A stretch of 64,000 bases of DNA from Strix aluco. Lineage: Eukaryota > Chordata > Aves > Strigiformes > Strigidae. The stretch is taken from the NCBI RefSeq assembly GCF_031877795.1, contig NC_133931.1, positions 132,470,621 through 132,534,620 of the forward strand, in the 5' to 3' direction. Of this stretch, positions 47,590-60,000 are shown in pieces. Each line of letters starts with the position of its first letter. Positions within the stretch are counted from its first letter, which is position 1. Below the pieces are notes generated by a model that did not search any database, had not been told where the DNA came from, and saw only the letters and a list, made by a program, of their open reading frames with translations. The position numbers and the translations under genes were made by a program.

Positions 47590-48015
47590 CGTTTCGAGCC
47601 GCGAAAGGCTAGTGCAGGCGCTGCGGGGAGAGCGGACAAGGGCTTGCAGACGGGCCGGCACAAGGCTGACTTTGAGGGTCCCTGCCCGCTCCGCGGCTGC
47701 CGCGCCGCGCCCAGCCGCCCGGGCCCAGGACTGCCCCCGCCTTCGCCCGCCCCCGGCCTCGCCGGCTCCCGGCCGCGCCGTGCAGCACCTCGGAGAGCTC
47801 CCGGGCCGGCGGGAGGGCGGGCAGCGGCGCCAGCCCCGCGGGCAGCGCCCAGCCCCGCGGGCAGCGGCCAGCACCGCGGACAGCGCCCGGCCCGGCACCG
47901 CCCCACTCCCCGCCCTGGCACCGCCCGCCGTGCGCTGCCGGGGACCAGGCCGGCCCCCCTTGGAAACCCTCTGTCCCGGGCCGGCCCGTGTTTCGGGCCA
48001 CGGGTGGTCAGACCT
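47590..48015. promoter_or_regulatory. Third CpG island, in the intron
   Basis: Short, very GC-rich and CpG-dense stretch about 6.5 kb into the intron. Frames of up to 300 codons pass through it on both strands, due to composition. It has a tandem repeat at 47811-47889. No exon or promoter motif could be assigned with confidence. Confidence 0.7.
47811..47889. repeat. About 20-bp GC-rich minisatellite
   Basis: Four imperfect units of the type CGGGCAGCGCCCAGCCCCG, with small substitutions and one or two base length changes. It lies in the third CpG island. Likely variable in copy number. Confidence 0.8.
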
Positions 48016-48794
48016 CACCCGCAACCCGCTCTGGGCTTGGGGTTTGGCTGCCTGCGTTAGTTTTCCTGAAGGAAGAGGTAGGCGGGTGCACCAGCAGACT
48101 GATGTATTTACTGTTGCTGCTGACGGGCTTTCGTTTAATGGCGAAGCAGCTGCTTTATTTTCTAGGGCAAAACTGACCAGGGGGGCAATACGTGACTGTA
48201 GAGGGGAACAGGGATGGGATCTTGGATTTAACCATCTAAGATCCCTGGCAGGATGAATCTGGGGATCAGGAATGGTGTTCCGGGACACTCGGGTTTGTCT
48301 CATTCTATCGCAGTTCCACAGCAGTTCCACAGCAGTTCCTCCTTTTGGAGAGAGACACCCAAGAGCATTGGAGTCCAAATGGGCGGTGGGACACAGCTGA
48401 CACTGAGACATGAGAGCAGGCAGTGATTAATTAATAATGACACTTCCTATCCTGTGGGTCATGGCAGGTGTGGCTCTCAGACATAGTTGATGTCATTTTC
48501 GTGGTAGTGGCACTCTGAGACACCTCTGAGGGGCAGCCAGATCTTGCTCCCTCCACTTGCTTGTGTCCTGGCAGCCAGTCCTCAGGGTATCTCCAAGCTC
48601 CCTCCTTGCATTCAAGAGGAGATAATCGCAGGCAAGTGCCTCAACTACTGTAAATCCCCACTCACTGTCGACAGAGCTGTCTTCTAGAGGTCTGCTGCCT
48701 GAAAAACACTTGTCAATGAAACACTGACTTTTGACAAGGCAGGTGTAAGTGGATGACTGATGGAGAGTCCTTCAATAAAAGAATGTGATGGGAA

Positions 48795-49574
48795 TTGACT
48801 GGGCTGAGAGGAAAAACAACCCACAATCCCCACCAATCTTCCAGACAAAACCGTAAGCCATTTATTCCTGATCCATATTCTCCCATGAATACCAGTAGCG
48901 ATTGTGATGCTTTTGCTAGATGTGAACATTTTCCAGTCCCTTTTGATTACACCATGTCCCCATGTGTGGTGCCTGGAAACTGTATTGTCTGCTTCAGAGA
49001 TATTGCTTTTATCTTCCAAATGCCACCCTCATTAATGTCAGTGTCTCACAGTCCAACTAGTGACAAATGTCTCAGGGACATTCATCCGCCTTGCACAGTG
49101 CATCCGTCTCTCCAGGTGCCCTGTCTTTTCTTCTCCAAGGAGTGGTTTAGTAATATTTTCTCCCTTGCCCCCTGTGTCTGCTGTAAAATGATTTGTCCAC
49201 TAGTTGGTCTCTGTCCTGTCCGTTCACGTGTTAGTTTTGTCAGTGCCCTCTGGGGTATCACCTCTCCTGTTAATCTGTTTCATCACCTCGATGACCGATT
49301 GACCAGTGCATGGAAAGGTAATCTTCTCTTTCCACATCTGCAGATTGTTGAAGAGGGAGAAATTAGGCTTTTTTGCTTTCTGGGACCCTACCATATAATA
49401 ACGATACTAGTGCCATATTTTCCTCTAATTTCATTTTCTACTCCAAACTTGATGCAAAAACTAAAGAATGAAGAGCCTGGTTGTTTCTCTGTGTGTGTAG
49501 CCTGGTTGTTTCTCATTACGTGCACTTGTGATTGTTCTTTTTTTTTTTTTTTTTTTTTTTTTCTGAACTTTTGA
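48795..49574 (+). other. Long open frame of unknown meaning (259 codons)
   Basis: An ATG-started open frame of 259 codons in DNA of ordinary composition, unlike the composition-driven frames in the CpG islands. The predicted product is rich in Cys, Phe and Ser, has a hydrophobic C-terminal part, and ends in a run of Phe encoded by the T25 tract at 49538-49562. I recognise no domain. It sits in the NXPH1 intron with no obvious promoter next to it (the third CpG island ends about 0.8 kb upstream). Chance remains the simplest explanation. A lineage-specific transcript or a decayed insertion is possible. Confidence 0.12.
49538..49562. repeat. Poly-T tract (T25)
   Basis: Twenty-five uninterrupted T residues, forming the 3' end of the open frame described at 48795-49574. 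Confidence 0.9.
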
Positions 49575-49736
49575 AAAACTAATAAGTATGTTATTTCTTT
49601 TTCTGTTTCCTTAAACTTTTGTGATAGCAGGACAGGATACCTAGGCTTCCTTTTAGTAGCAGAGCTGACAGCCAAAATAATACCAGGAAAGAAGTGATCT
49701 GGTAGCCTCAGTTCTTGGAAGCACCTGTAATTAAAA

Positions 49737-49785
49737 TATTTTATATATATATAAAAAAAATATATTAAAATTATATTGTTTATTT
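49737..49785. repeat. AT-only low-complexity stretch
   Basis: TATATATATA followed by an A-run and further TATATTAAAATTATATTG. Self-complementary enough to form small cruciforms. Simple sequence. Confidence 0.75.
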
Positions 49786-50239
49786 AGAAAGAAAAGAGTC
49801 ACTTACTTAAAATCTAACCAACACAGCATCCTCTGTTGAAAAAGAAAAGATGTTGTTTACCTTCCTAGTTAGAACATCTGATGCTTCTATCCAGAAATTC
49901 CTGCACTCAGTGATGATTTCTAACAATTCCAGTTGTTTTGGATCTGGCTCTATGAGTATATTGCTTCTGCCTGATACTGCATACCTATGTCAGAAGTAAC
50001 ATAAGTCATATTACAGATGATTACTGACTAGCATGTCTTATGCCCCTTCCCCCCTTCCCTGCCCCCCCCGCCCTGTCATGTGAGCCCTGCATTATGTGGG
50101 AGTTCATTTTCAGCTGGCACAGTATTTCCTGCATTTGTCTTAGAGGTGGGTGTGAACCACTAGGAAAAAGGAACCAAGAAGACACACTCTAGCCCTATAT
50201 TGAGATCACTATTGAAAAACAAAGGCTCCTACACAGAGG

Positions 50240-50345
50240 ATCCTATGGCCCGATCCTGCAGTGTTATACAAGATAGGATTCCTATGTAAATCAGTGGTTT
50301 ACTTGTGTGGGGACAGATTCTGTCTCCTGTTGAAGATTAAGTAGA
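50240..50345. repeat. Ancient amniote interspersed repeat relic
   Basis: The phrase 'ggcccgatcctgcagtg', followed by a decayed 'gtaaatcagtgg', matches the common reptile/bird motif GGGCCTGATCCTGCAGTCC...TCAATGG. Same class as the trace at about 36520-36590. Family name not certain. Confidence 0.4.
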
Positions 50346-51289
50346 CTATTTCTATCACTGAGAATTGCTTGTCATTATTCAGATGCCACTTTAAATTGGG
50401 AGTGTAATTGGCAGCTCTTAAAAAATTTTAACTAATGGAATTTCTATTATGGATAGTTCAGACCACCTCTACCATAATATTTATTCGCACAGTCATTTCT
50501 ATAAGCCATTCTTGATTGAACTTTAGAAAAACAGTTCTTCTGCTAGGCTATTTTGTCAAGAAATGTTGTTGTAGGCCTTCAGGTATATAAAACTGCTTAT
50601 ATAAAATTAATGGACTGCTTTTTATATTTACAATCTCATCCATAGCATTTGAGGTCTTGCAAAAGAAGGTATGGTCTTAAAATAGGAGTAACATTAAACC
50701 TGTGTCCTCACAGTTGCTGCACTGTCAATAGCAATATTGTAAATTATTGGTCTGTTTAAAATCAGAATGTTAGTCCATAATTTGACTCTAATTTAGAGTA
50801 ATTTCTCTTGTCACTTTCTGCAGCTACTCTGTATTACATACAGTTTTTTCTTAATGTTTATGTGGGAACGCTTTGCACCTTGAGAAGATTTTCTAAGCAA
50901 TATTACTAGGTAAAACATAGCAATAATACTGTAGCTTTATGGAGGACAATTGCTGAGTGAACAGATCTTTAAAGAGCAGGGAAATAAGATGGAGTACAAA
51001 TACAGAGATGTGACATAAAAGATATGCATAATAAATAGCACATCAAAACCTTCACCATCAAAAAAGATGGGCTCCATCCTGCTGCCTTCATCTGTAATGG
51101 ATATTACCTTAACAATTTTATATTCCTACTTATTTCTTCTCCCTGCTTCCACAAACAATTCCATTTGCTTAATTGGCTTGCTTGTAGTAGATGGTACTGT
51201 AGTACATGCTGCAAACAGATGTGCAAGTGTATGACCCTTTAGTAACACTACTTTCTAATATCTGAATTATAAAACATTGGGATTTTGAG

Positions 51290-51390
51290 TAGTTATTCGC
51301 ACAAAGGATATCCTTAACTTCAGCGGAGCCACTTCTGTGAGTGGTCACTTGGAGTGAGTAAGGACCAACATCGTCTGGCCCCGGATAAGA
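51290..51390. repeat. Ancient amniote interspersed repeat relic
   Basis: The words 'ttcagcggagccacttctgt', 'gagtgagtaaggacc' and 'gtctggccccgga' follow the order of the TCAATGGAGTTACTCCTG...GTGAGTAAGGAC...GGCCC type repeat. Identification is by recalled motif order only. Confidence 0.35.
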
Positions 51391-54300
51391 CAGTGCTCCG
51401 TGTGAATCATCTCCTGTATCTATCTTCAGCTTCTTTCTACTGAATCAAATGGTGGCACCTCTTGCTGTGTGCCTCCTTCCTCTGTGAGCAGCTCTGCTGG
51501 CTTTACGAGCACTAGTCATTGCAATAAGATACTATCCCACAGAATTATAAATATATCAGAAAGTAGTTTGTGTTTGCATCTTAAATGCACAGAATATTTG
51601 CTAACTAGAGCAGAGCGTAAGTCTCGCAAAAGTTATTGGGTGGATTAGCAGATTGTAATGATATGGTTCAGTTTTTCTGTGTAATGCAATCCAAATGAAT
51701 ATGGAAATGTGTGACTAAGTACATTAGAGGAGGTGCGAGTGCTGCTTTTATTCTTCACAATTTATAGAATATTCTGAAATTGTGGGGTTGTAGCAGACAC
51801 TTCAGAGTAGATGCTAATGGCTTGTAACTACATTTTAGAAGCAAAACACAAGCTTAAGTGAAGTCAGGAGACTCGCTCATGTATGCTTCAGTGCTTTACT
51901 GAACTAGGACTGTAAGAAAGTGAATGCAGAATGGTTTTTGCGTTTCTGTTTTTAGGATATAAAATGTTCTTATTCTGTGCCAGAAAAGATCACACATCTA
52001 TATCTTTATAAATGTTACAAAGTAATATTTTTGTGAAGAACTTCCTGAATTTTCCTCTGGGCTATTTAAGATCTGTTACAGAATTATGCTTGTAACCAAG
52101 CATTACACTACCTGTCATTCCTTATCCTACACATATTTTCTTTATTATTATTGGATAATTAAAAATTACCCATTAATTATTGGATTTTTTTTTTGTTTGC
52201 TTAATTCTGAATCTTTGGAGTCATGACTTGTGATTTATTCTGACTACTGTTTCAGCTTCTGAAGTAATGCTCTGCAAAATATCTTTATCTTTGAAATGAA
52301 ATTAAAGTTAGGCTGTTAGGCTTTTCAAATAGATAATTCATTTGTCCCTTTTTTTTTTTTTGGTAAATGTGTTTTTGAAGTATCTAGGCACCATCACTTA
52401 CTGTTTTCTAGAATTACTAAGAGATGCAGATGGTGGCATATCTTAGAAGGCCATGTGTGGCCCGTATGCAGTATTATATTGGTGCTCTAGATTTGAAGTC
52501 TTGACTGCTATTGATGTACATATTTTGCAGACCACTGCAGATTTTTTTTTTCCTTTCAGAAGAAATATGTACTTGAATGATGACCATGTAAGCCAAAAAA
52601 TATACCCTTATTTATTCTTCTATGAGAGACTTGCATGTTGATTCAAGACCATTCAGACTCATGAGAACTTTGCTATTGATTTATCTGGTCATAAAAAGGT
52701 GTCCTTAGCTTGATAAATATTTCCATTTTTATAAGGTGGTTTGGAATGATATTTCATTACATTTTAGCTTGAGTTGCTTTGTATGAATTGGCTATTCATA
52801 GCTAGAACAGGAAGGAAGAAGTAAGCATTTCTAATAAACATGAAAGAATATGTACGTATGGCTATATGGTATTCATAGCCTTTGATCTGAGCAACTTAGT
52901 CTCCTGTGAAGTTAAAAAGATCTCAGTCGGCTCTATAGGCTTCCATTTCTAGTATTGTTTCTGTCATTGTGGTATGGTTTAGTAAGTTTACCCAGAAGAC
53001 TGTCTTCCTGTCTTTGGTCTGCCTTGAGATCCTACCTTTAGATTCAAGTCCTTTTGTTCTCTGGCAGAATGGCTCAATGGCTACAGTATTCCTTCACCTA
53101 GAGTCATGACTACATGATTTGTCCCTAAACTTTTATGTTTTGTTTTATCCAGGCGGGACAGTGTTAGTCATCTATGTCTGGCAAAAAAAAAATAAAAATG
53201 AAGCTGTGCTGCCAGCCGTTTTAGGTGGATGATTTGCTTTAGCTCAACAGGTGGAGCTGTGACTTCGCTAGCCTGTTGATTCAGGCTAAAATTCAGCTAG
53301 CTGGACAGGTCCCTGACTCAGTTTTGCTCATGTATTTTACATTCCCTAAATTTGCACCTACATTTCCGTTGCTCATAGAAAGTTTTTAATCTCCTGACCT
53401 GTAAAGCACTTCAGGCAATGAGAGGCATATGCACTCACGTATTCATCAGGAAAAGTTGTTCATTGGTGGGAATGTAATGGTTCTAGGGGGCTGCTATGGA
53501 AGTTTTTTCTACCCTAGCTTTGCATATTAATGGAGAAATTAGACTGAGTCTAAGACGGTATTTCCACTTAGCTCTCTTTGAGTATGGTCCATGTTGCATG
53601 ACTGATTTAAGATGAATCCCTGAATTCTAGGAATTTTCTGTGCCCTGCCTTTTTGTTAGGACCTCAGAGACTGTAGAAATGTTTGGAATAATCATCTCTT
53701 CAGCATGTTTAGAAAAGACTAGTTACGGTGGATTTGTGTTAATAACTTCTGAAAAAACAGCAAACTCATTGCTTGTGTATCCTGTAATTCTCATTTCATA
53801 GACTGCTAGCAACTCCTATGGGCCATGGGTTATGTTGCCCTTTTAAACTCGATTTAGCTGCAGCTGATCATGTGGTAGTTGGAATAATGGATGAAAGATC
53901 ATTCTGTGTTGGGAAAACATATTGCAGAAAAACAGGGGAGTGCTTGAAATGAGTTGGGATAATAACATGAGGATCCACCTATAAAATTATTGCTTCTCAG
54001 AAACTTTCTATTCTCCTGTATTCTCATCCTTTTCTGTTCATTTTTCAACATACACCTGTGTAAACTTGTTTTGTCTGATGAATGTTTAGAGAATGATCGT
54101 TTCCGTATGGATTTGTGCATTCCTGGGTAAGTCAGTGGTTCAAACATAATACTAGATGTTCACTAATCAGATCAGAAGTGTTCCTGATACTACACTTACA
54201 GTGTCAAAGTCAGTTAGGGGAATAAAGACAGTACTAACTGAAGACTTCAAGTCACACCATCTCCAGTACAGAAATAATCATTGCAATTAGATGAAGCAAA

Positions 54301-54632
54301 GAGCTCCCAAAAAACCTCCAGACTAAAATATGCTGAAAACATTCACTAAATGCTTATGAATAAAAAAAAGCTGGAATCAAAATGGGAGAGGCTATTTCAT
54401 GAACAGAAATGTAGGGTGATACTGTAGGGTAAATTAATCAAATAAATTGTTTGCTATTAATAATGTGACCAGCTATAGTCAGATTCCAATAAATGTGCCC
54501 AGTGGGGATGGAAAATCTACCCAACTGAAATTACACTGATAAATTTATCCTACTTTCCAATGCCTTCTGAGTATGTATTTAGGAAACACAAGCTGTCATA
54601 AAGATAGCCTGACAGAAAATGGAGTCAGTCAA

Positions 54633-54634
<2 letters not shown>

Positions 54635-54663
<29 letters not shown>
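54635..54663. repeat. Poly-T tract (T29)
   Basis: Longest uninterrupted homopolymer in the window, followed by AATTGAG. No retroelement body recognised beside it. Confidence 0.9.
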
Positions 54664-54667
<4 letters not shown>

Positions 54668-56992
54668 GAGAGAGTTCTTTTTGACAGTGGCAGTAATTTT
54701 CAAGTTACTTAAAGATGTTAAATGTATCACTGCTTAAGTAGAGAATTCTTAGCAGAAATGTCAGCATAGAAGTGACCTCCAGTGGTTACAAAAATAAACT
54801 TGAGGTTATGCTCCTTTGTTTGTTTTCATGGTAAGTAAACACAGTATGGGAGCTACCTTTTTTAAAAATCACATGGTTTGACTTGTTTAGTACCTAAGGA
54901 AGGTTTGCTGTGGTCACCTCTACTTTTGCTAGAGGACTAGTTGGGAATGGGAGAGAATGCATGTTATTAGCTATCATGCCTGAAGAAACAGAGGTTCAAC
55001 TTTAATGAAATCCTGTTGGTTCTAAAATATGAATGAGTCACTGAAGTTACATAGAAATAAGTACAATAATCAAAAGGTAATCCCAGCACAAATTCCTTCT
55101 TAGAAATCAAAACAAAATCTCAAAGAAAACAGAATCTGAAAAAAGATTCATTCTGTCCCAATTCCTTAGCTTTCACAGTATTTACTCCTTTGATGTCTAT
55201 TTCTACAAGAGTCTGTCTCCTCCAAGCCTGGACCTCTATTTTATTCTTGGGTATTTGAGAATCATTTACACAGCATCTGGAATTATTAGTGACTGAGTCA
55301 GTGTTACCCAACAAACCTAGGACTGACTTCAGTCACAGACTCAATTTAAGGCTGAACTCTTAATTTAGGATTTTTTTTTTTTTCTTATACAGTATTACTG
55401 CCGCTGAGCACAGTAAAGAAACATTGCAAATATCCAATGAAATGACTGTGCAGAAAATTTCTCTTACAATATTCTTTATTTTTCATCTTTGTTGTCTTGT
55501 ACCAAAGCTTCAAAGCTTTAGTTGGTTAACTACTTCATATTCACTTGCTTCATGATTACTTCACATCAACCATGCACTCAAGCTCTGGCTTTCCTTAGTG
55601 TGGTGATTTCAGTTCATGACAGTCTGAATATCATCTCTGGACATTTTTCAGAGTGCATGTCCTCACTGTACAGTACCTTTTCCATGGCTGATATAAGTCA
55701 GACCACAGCAATCTTGTTTTGATCATTCTGGACTCAGCTGTCAGCTTCAGTCACCCATTCAAGCATCCTATTAGTCAGTTGTAAGAAGCTAACAACACAT
55801 AGATAAGCTCTGCACCCAGATAAATGGCTGCACCTCACATTCAGCTATCACTTACAACAGAATTAGTATCAGCTGTGATAGTTAGACTTCTGGTTACTTT
55901 TGAGCTTAAATACTACCACTGCATCCTAAAATACTAAAGCTTCTCTAGTAATTGTGCTCTTGACTCACTGAGGCACATGAAAGCAAAAAATAGAGCAGTG
56001 CTGGCCATTTGGAAGTAGTTCCAGCCGGATCTGTAACACCCTAGATTTACAAAAGATATGGTAGGGTCACAGGACTTTTCCACTCTCCATTTCCTTTGTC
56101 CCCCATCCATATTTTTCTCATCAGCCCAGTGGCTGAAGCCCTTGCTATGGATTTAAGAGATGCAATTTCTTCCTCTGCTTCAGGAAATGTGAACCCAACA
56201 CTCACAATTCTGAGGTAATTGCTTTAAGTGCTGCCTGGTGGAATAATGTGAGGAATTGTCTTATTTTCCTTGTTCACTTTATTCTGCTTGGTTAGTACAC
56301 TCAGGTACTCTTTCACTCAGGAAACAGGATCTCCTCATAGGTAAGTTCTGAGACAGCTGTGGCATGAAGTTTTTCTCTCTTGCTCTTTTGCCCTATGTGT
56401 ATGAGTTCATTCATAGTGGAAGCACTTCAGATTTTGAGAGCCCTATATCAGAAAAAAGGTTTATTCTGATGTGAAGGAAATTGTTGAACCAGGAAGTTGA
56501 AATTATGTTGCCTTGCCAACTCTATCCATTGGACATATTAACAACAGTAAAATAAGGCGCTTAATTCTAGGAGCAGTTTATGCCTTGGAACTGTCAGAAA
56601 GTGTTTAAGTTAATTCCTTGTCTTCCTTTGGTTGCTTAGTTTGGACAGTTTAGTAGCTTTTGTGAATTATGTTTTCAGAAAATTTCTCCCAGCGGGGTTA
56701 TGTGGATATTTAATTCCAGGTTATGAACTCTAACAGGTCCTTGGGACTGAGAGAGTGAACACTTCATTGTAGTAGTCATAGCCTTGAGGCTCTTCCAAAA
56801 TTGCTACTACTAAGCATAAACAGTCTTGTGCTTTCCTGTTTTTAATGTGCTTGCTGGACCTCCTTTATCTTCACAGCTACATCCAAGTCCAGTTCTTGTC
56901 CTTACATTTAAAAAAACCCCTGCCAGTCTGTCATAGCACAGTTAAACAGATTTCTAAAAGTAATTAATTATGTGCCCAAGATCCTGAAGGCC

Positions 56993-57018
56993 TTTTCCCT
57001 TTTCCCTTTTCCCTTTTC
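56993..57018. repeat. TTTTCCC heptamer tandem repeat
   Basis: Three perfect TTTTCCC units plus a partial fourth (TTTTC). A short pure pyrimidine tract. Confidence 0.9.
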
Positions 57019-60000
57019 TGCCATACTTATGGTTAGCCATGGGTGTATATCGTTAGCTTGAAACAAGCTGTCAATTTGCAGGCCACTACCCTCACTTCCT
57101 GTCAATTATTTTTAGGCTTCTAATTTCCTTTGTTTAATGATTTGTATTTTTCACTCTCCATAAAAATCCATCAACAAACTACTGCATGCTTTCTTTATGT
57201 CTGTCTGCCTCTTCATCCTCAGTGTACCAGCAGGAGTTGTCGGTAAAAAGAGAAGAACTTGGCTCCAGTATTTTCTTTTCTTGGTCTAGGATATCAGGGG
57301 CAAGGATTGCAGGGATGTTCTAGCTTGGTGCATCTAGCTCTGTGGGCTGAAGAAAGTGAGCTCTATTTTGCAGAGCTGAAACGTGTATAGGTTATTCCAA
57401 GCAAATAGCTCTGAAGTTGAAGCATGTAAAGAACATTAGTGATTTTTACCTGTAGAAGCTGAGGTGCTTCAGGGAAGAAGTAGTTAAGATTTGAGATTAA
57501 AAACACCCAACAAAGTAGACTGGCTTTGAATGGGCATTTCAAGAATTGTAAAAATTATATACCTGACAAAAAGGCCATGCCCTACCACTTTTCAAATGTT
57601 TTTCTTTCTCCGAAAAGGCAACATTAGGACTTCTCAAAGAAGAACTGTTTTTTTCAAAGCAATGTATATTTTCCTGTAATCTTGTTCTCTAAACCATTTT
57701 GTGTTAAACCTTCCACAACAACTAAACAAATATTAAGGCAGATACCTTGCAAGGAAAATTTTACTCCAAGTGGTTAGAGTTCAGCAAAATTATAAGCAAC
57801 TGAAAAAAGGTCTTATTATGGGAAGTTTCAGGCAACCTTAATCATAGCCATTGCTACCAGAACCATCTATAATTTATAGACACATGTACCCTCCTAGATG
57901 CTGTGTGTGACAGTACTTTCCCAAATGGTCTTATCCTATAAATACCTTTTGCACTTTTTTAAACGTTGTGCTTTGGAGAAGCTCAAAGTGTTAAATAGAA
58001 CGGTTAGAAGAATGCAGTTATTGTTATTATTTATAATTTCTTTATAATGTTGTCTACTGTATAGTGGTTACAGACCAGAATTTTAGTAATAACTTTTTCA
58101 TCATGAGATCCTTAGAAAGGACAGAGGAAATACTGGGATGTAATGGATAGATTTTTTTTCTTATAATTCTTTTTAAAATTAAGATTGGCAGATACCCACA
58201 TTCGGTTTGCATAATGAAAAATGCTGTTCTTAAATACTTAAATGTGCAGATTGTATCAAATTATACATAGGTTTAATTATTTTCTAAATATACTCTTCTA
58301 GAAGTATAGACATTATAGTGCTATTGGTCCAGAAGAGTGCGATATATTTCTTTTCAAATAAGGCTTTGAATAACCCTGCCATCTCTTTATGGGTAGACCT
58401 TTTAAATCTGTACAGCTGAAACATGTACCTTGTTATAGCAGCTCAAACGTAATTAGTGATCACTTTGTGCAGAAACAGCTAAGGGACAAAAAAAACAGTC
58501 TCTCATTATTTCTTATTTCTCCATCTTAAAATAAGGAGATTTTTCAACTGGTAAATGAAAATAGATCACCAGTGCCACCAGATCTGGCTGAAATGTACTG
58601 GTAGCACGATTAAGAAAGTCCTGCTTCATTTCAGGCTACATGTGACCTTGGGAGAGCTCAGTTATGCCTTGGGACAAAAAAATTTAATGTTTCATTTTGT
58701 AGCGGTACCATCTTTCACCTTTATGTGGATTTAAAAATGTAAATAAAATTGCTTTCTGTCAATGGTCTATGTGAAGGTCACAGTCATATTCACCATGAGA
58801 ATTCAAACTGCCATTTGACCCATCATTGGTTCAGTAGATAACAATGCATTCTATTCACTTCCAGTAATCTAAATTTGTAAGCATTTTATAGCCCAATATT
58901 TTATGCCTAGTTGCAAAAAAGTAAGAAATAAACCTTTAACTACTTCATTTTAGATTTATTTACAGAATAACTGTGTATCAAATAGAGAAGTTTTTTAGAA
59001 TGCCAAGACATCTTGTATTACAGTCTTGCAAAAATGGCAAGACAGAGTACTTTAAAAGATAGGAGGAATGAGACTAGCAAAAGAGTTCAAGGGCTCTCTC
59101 TCAGTTTTAACTTCTATGTGCTTATCTCACGCAATTCTCTCACAGATCATCTTTGTGGCAGCTTTGACATAAATTGTATTCTTCTAAAATTGAAAACCAA
59201 CAAAAGCCACTGTGCCTGCTGTTCAGAGGTGGGGATGGATAAAAAACAGTTTTAATTTAGATGATATGGTGTAAATGGGATTTTTCTAGTTTTGGCAATG
59301 CAAGACCTGGGAATAAGTGTGAGATTTGTTTGCCACAATGAAGACTACCCAAGTGCCTGCAGATTTCTCTCTGGATATCTGGAACATTTGTTGGCTGGAG
59401 CTTCAGCTGGTATTAAGTCCGGATGGTTCCCTTGATCTGGCCATATGTGACTATACATACCTTCTGCTGTTGCTTCCTCTCTTGGCTAGCAGACCAGTTG
59501 CTCTGAAAGTGTGTAAGATGTCATGCTTTGAGACAGAAACAAACCCTTAAATGTGAAATGTTAGCATGAGACTTTCCTACATGTAACTAATTCTGCATTT
59601 GCTCAGTACAAAGAATAGATATTCCTTTCACTGGAATGTGAACAATATCTTATTATTAAATATTTCTGTGCTGCATTATTTAGAGCTTCCTTAGAAAGAC
59701 CTGACATTGACCATAGGTAGACTCAGGACACTAGATTAGGTAAACTGATTTGGCCATTACTTTGTTTCTGTATCAAGTGGAACACACTGAATACATGTTA
59801 CTATGAGATTATCTCCACCTATTTGAAAGTAACTGGTGAAAGCTAACTACTGTTAGACTACAAATGCTTTATGGCAACAGAATTGTGATGGAAACCACTT
59901 CCCAAACTCCCCCTAGATATCCATAGAGCTCCAACAAGATCTGACATAGTATTAAATGAAGACACTGTGGACTAAATTTTTACAAAAATATTCTTAAGTC

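Noticed and set aside
47509..48411. A 300-codon frame on the - strand and several overlapping frames.
   Set aside because: The Pro/Ala/Arg-rich middle is set by the third CpG island and its minisatellite. No domain, and equally long frames on the other strand.
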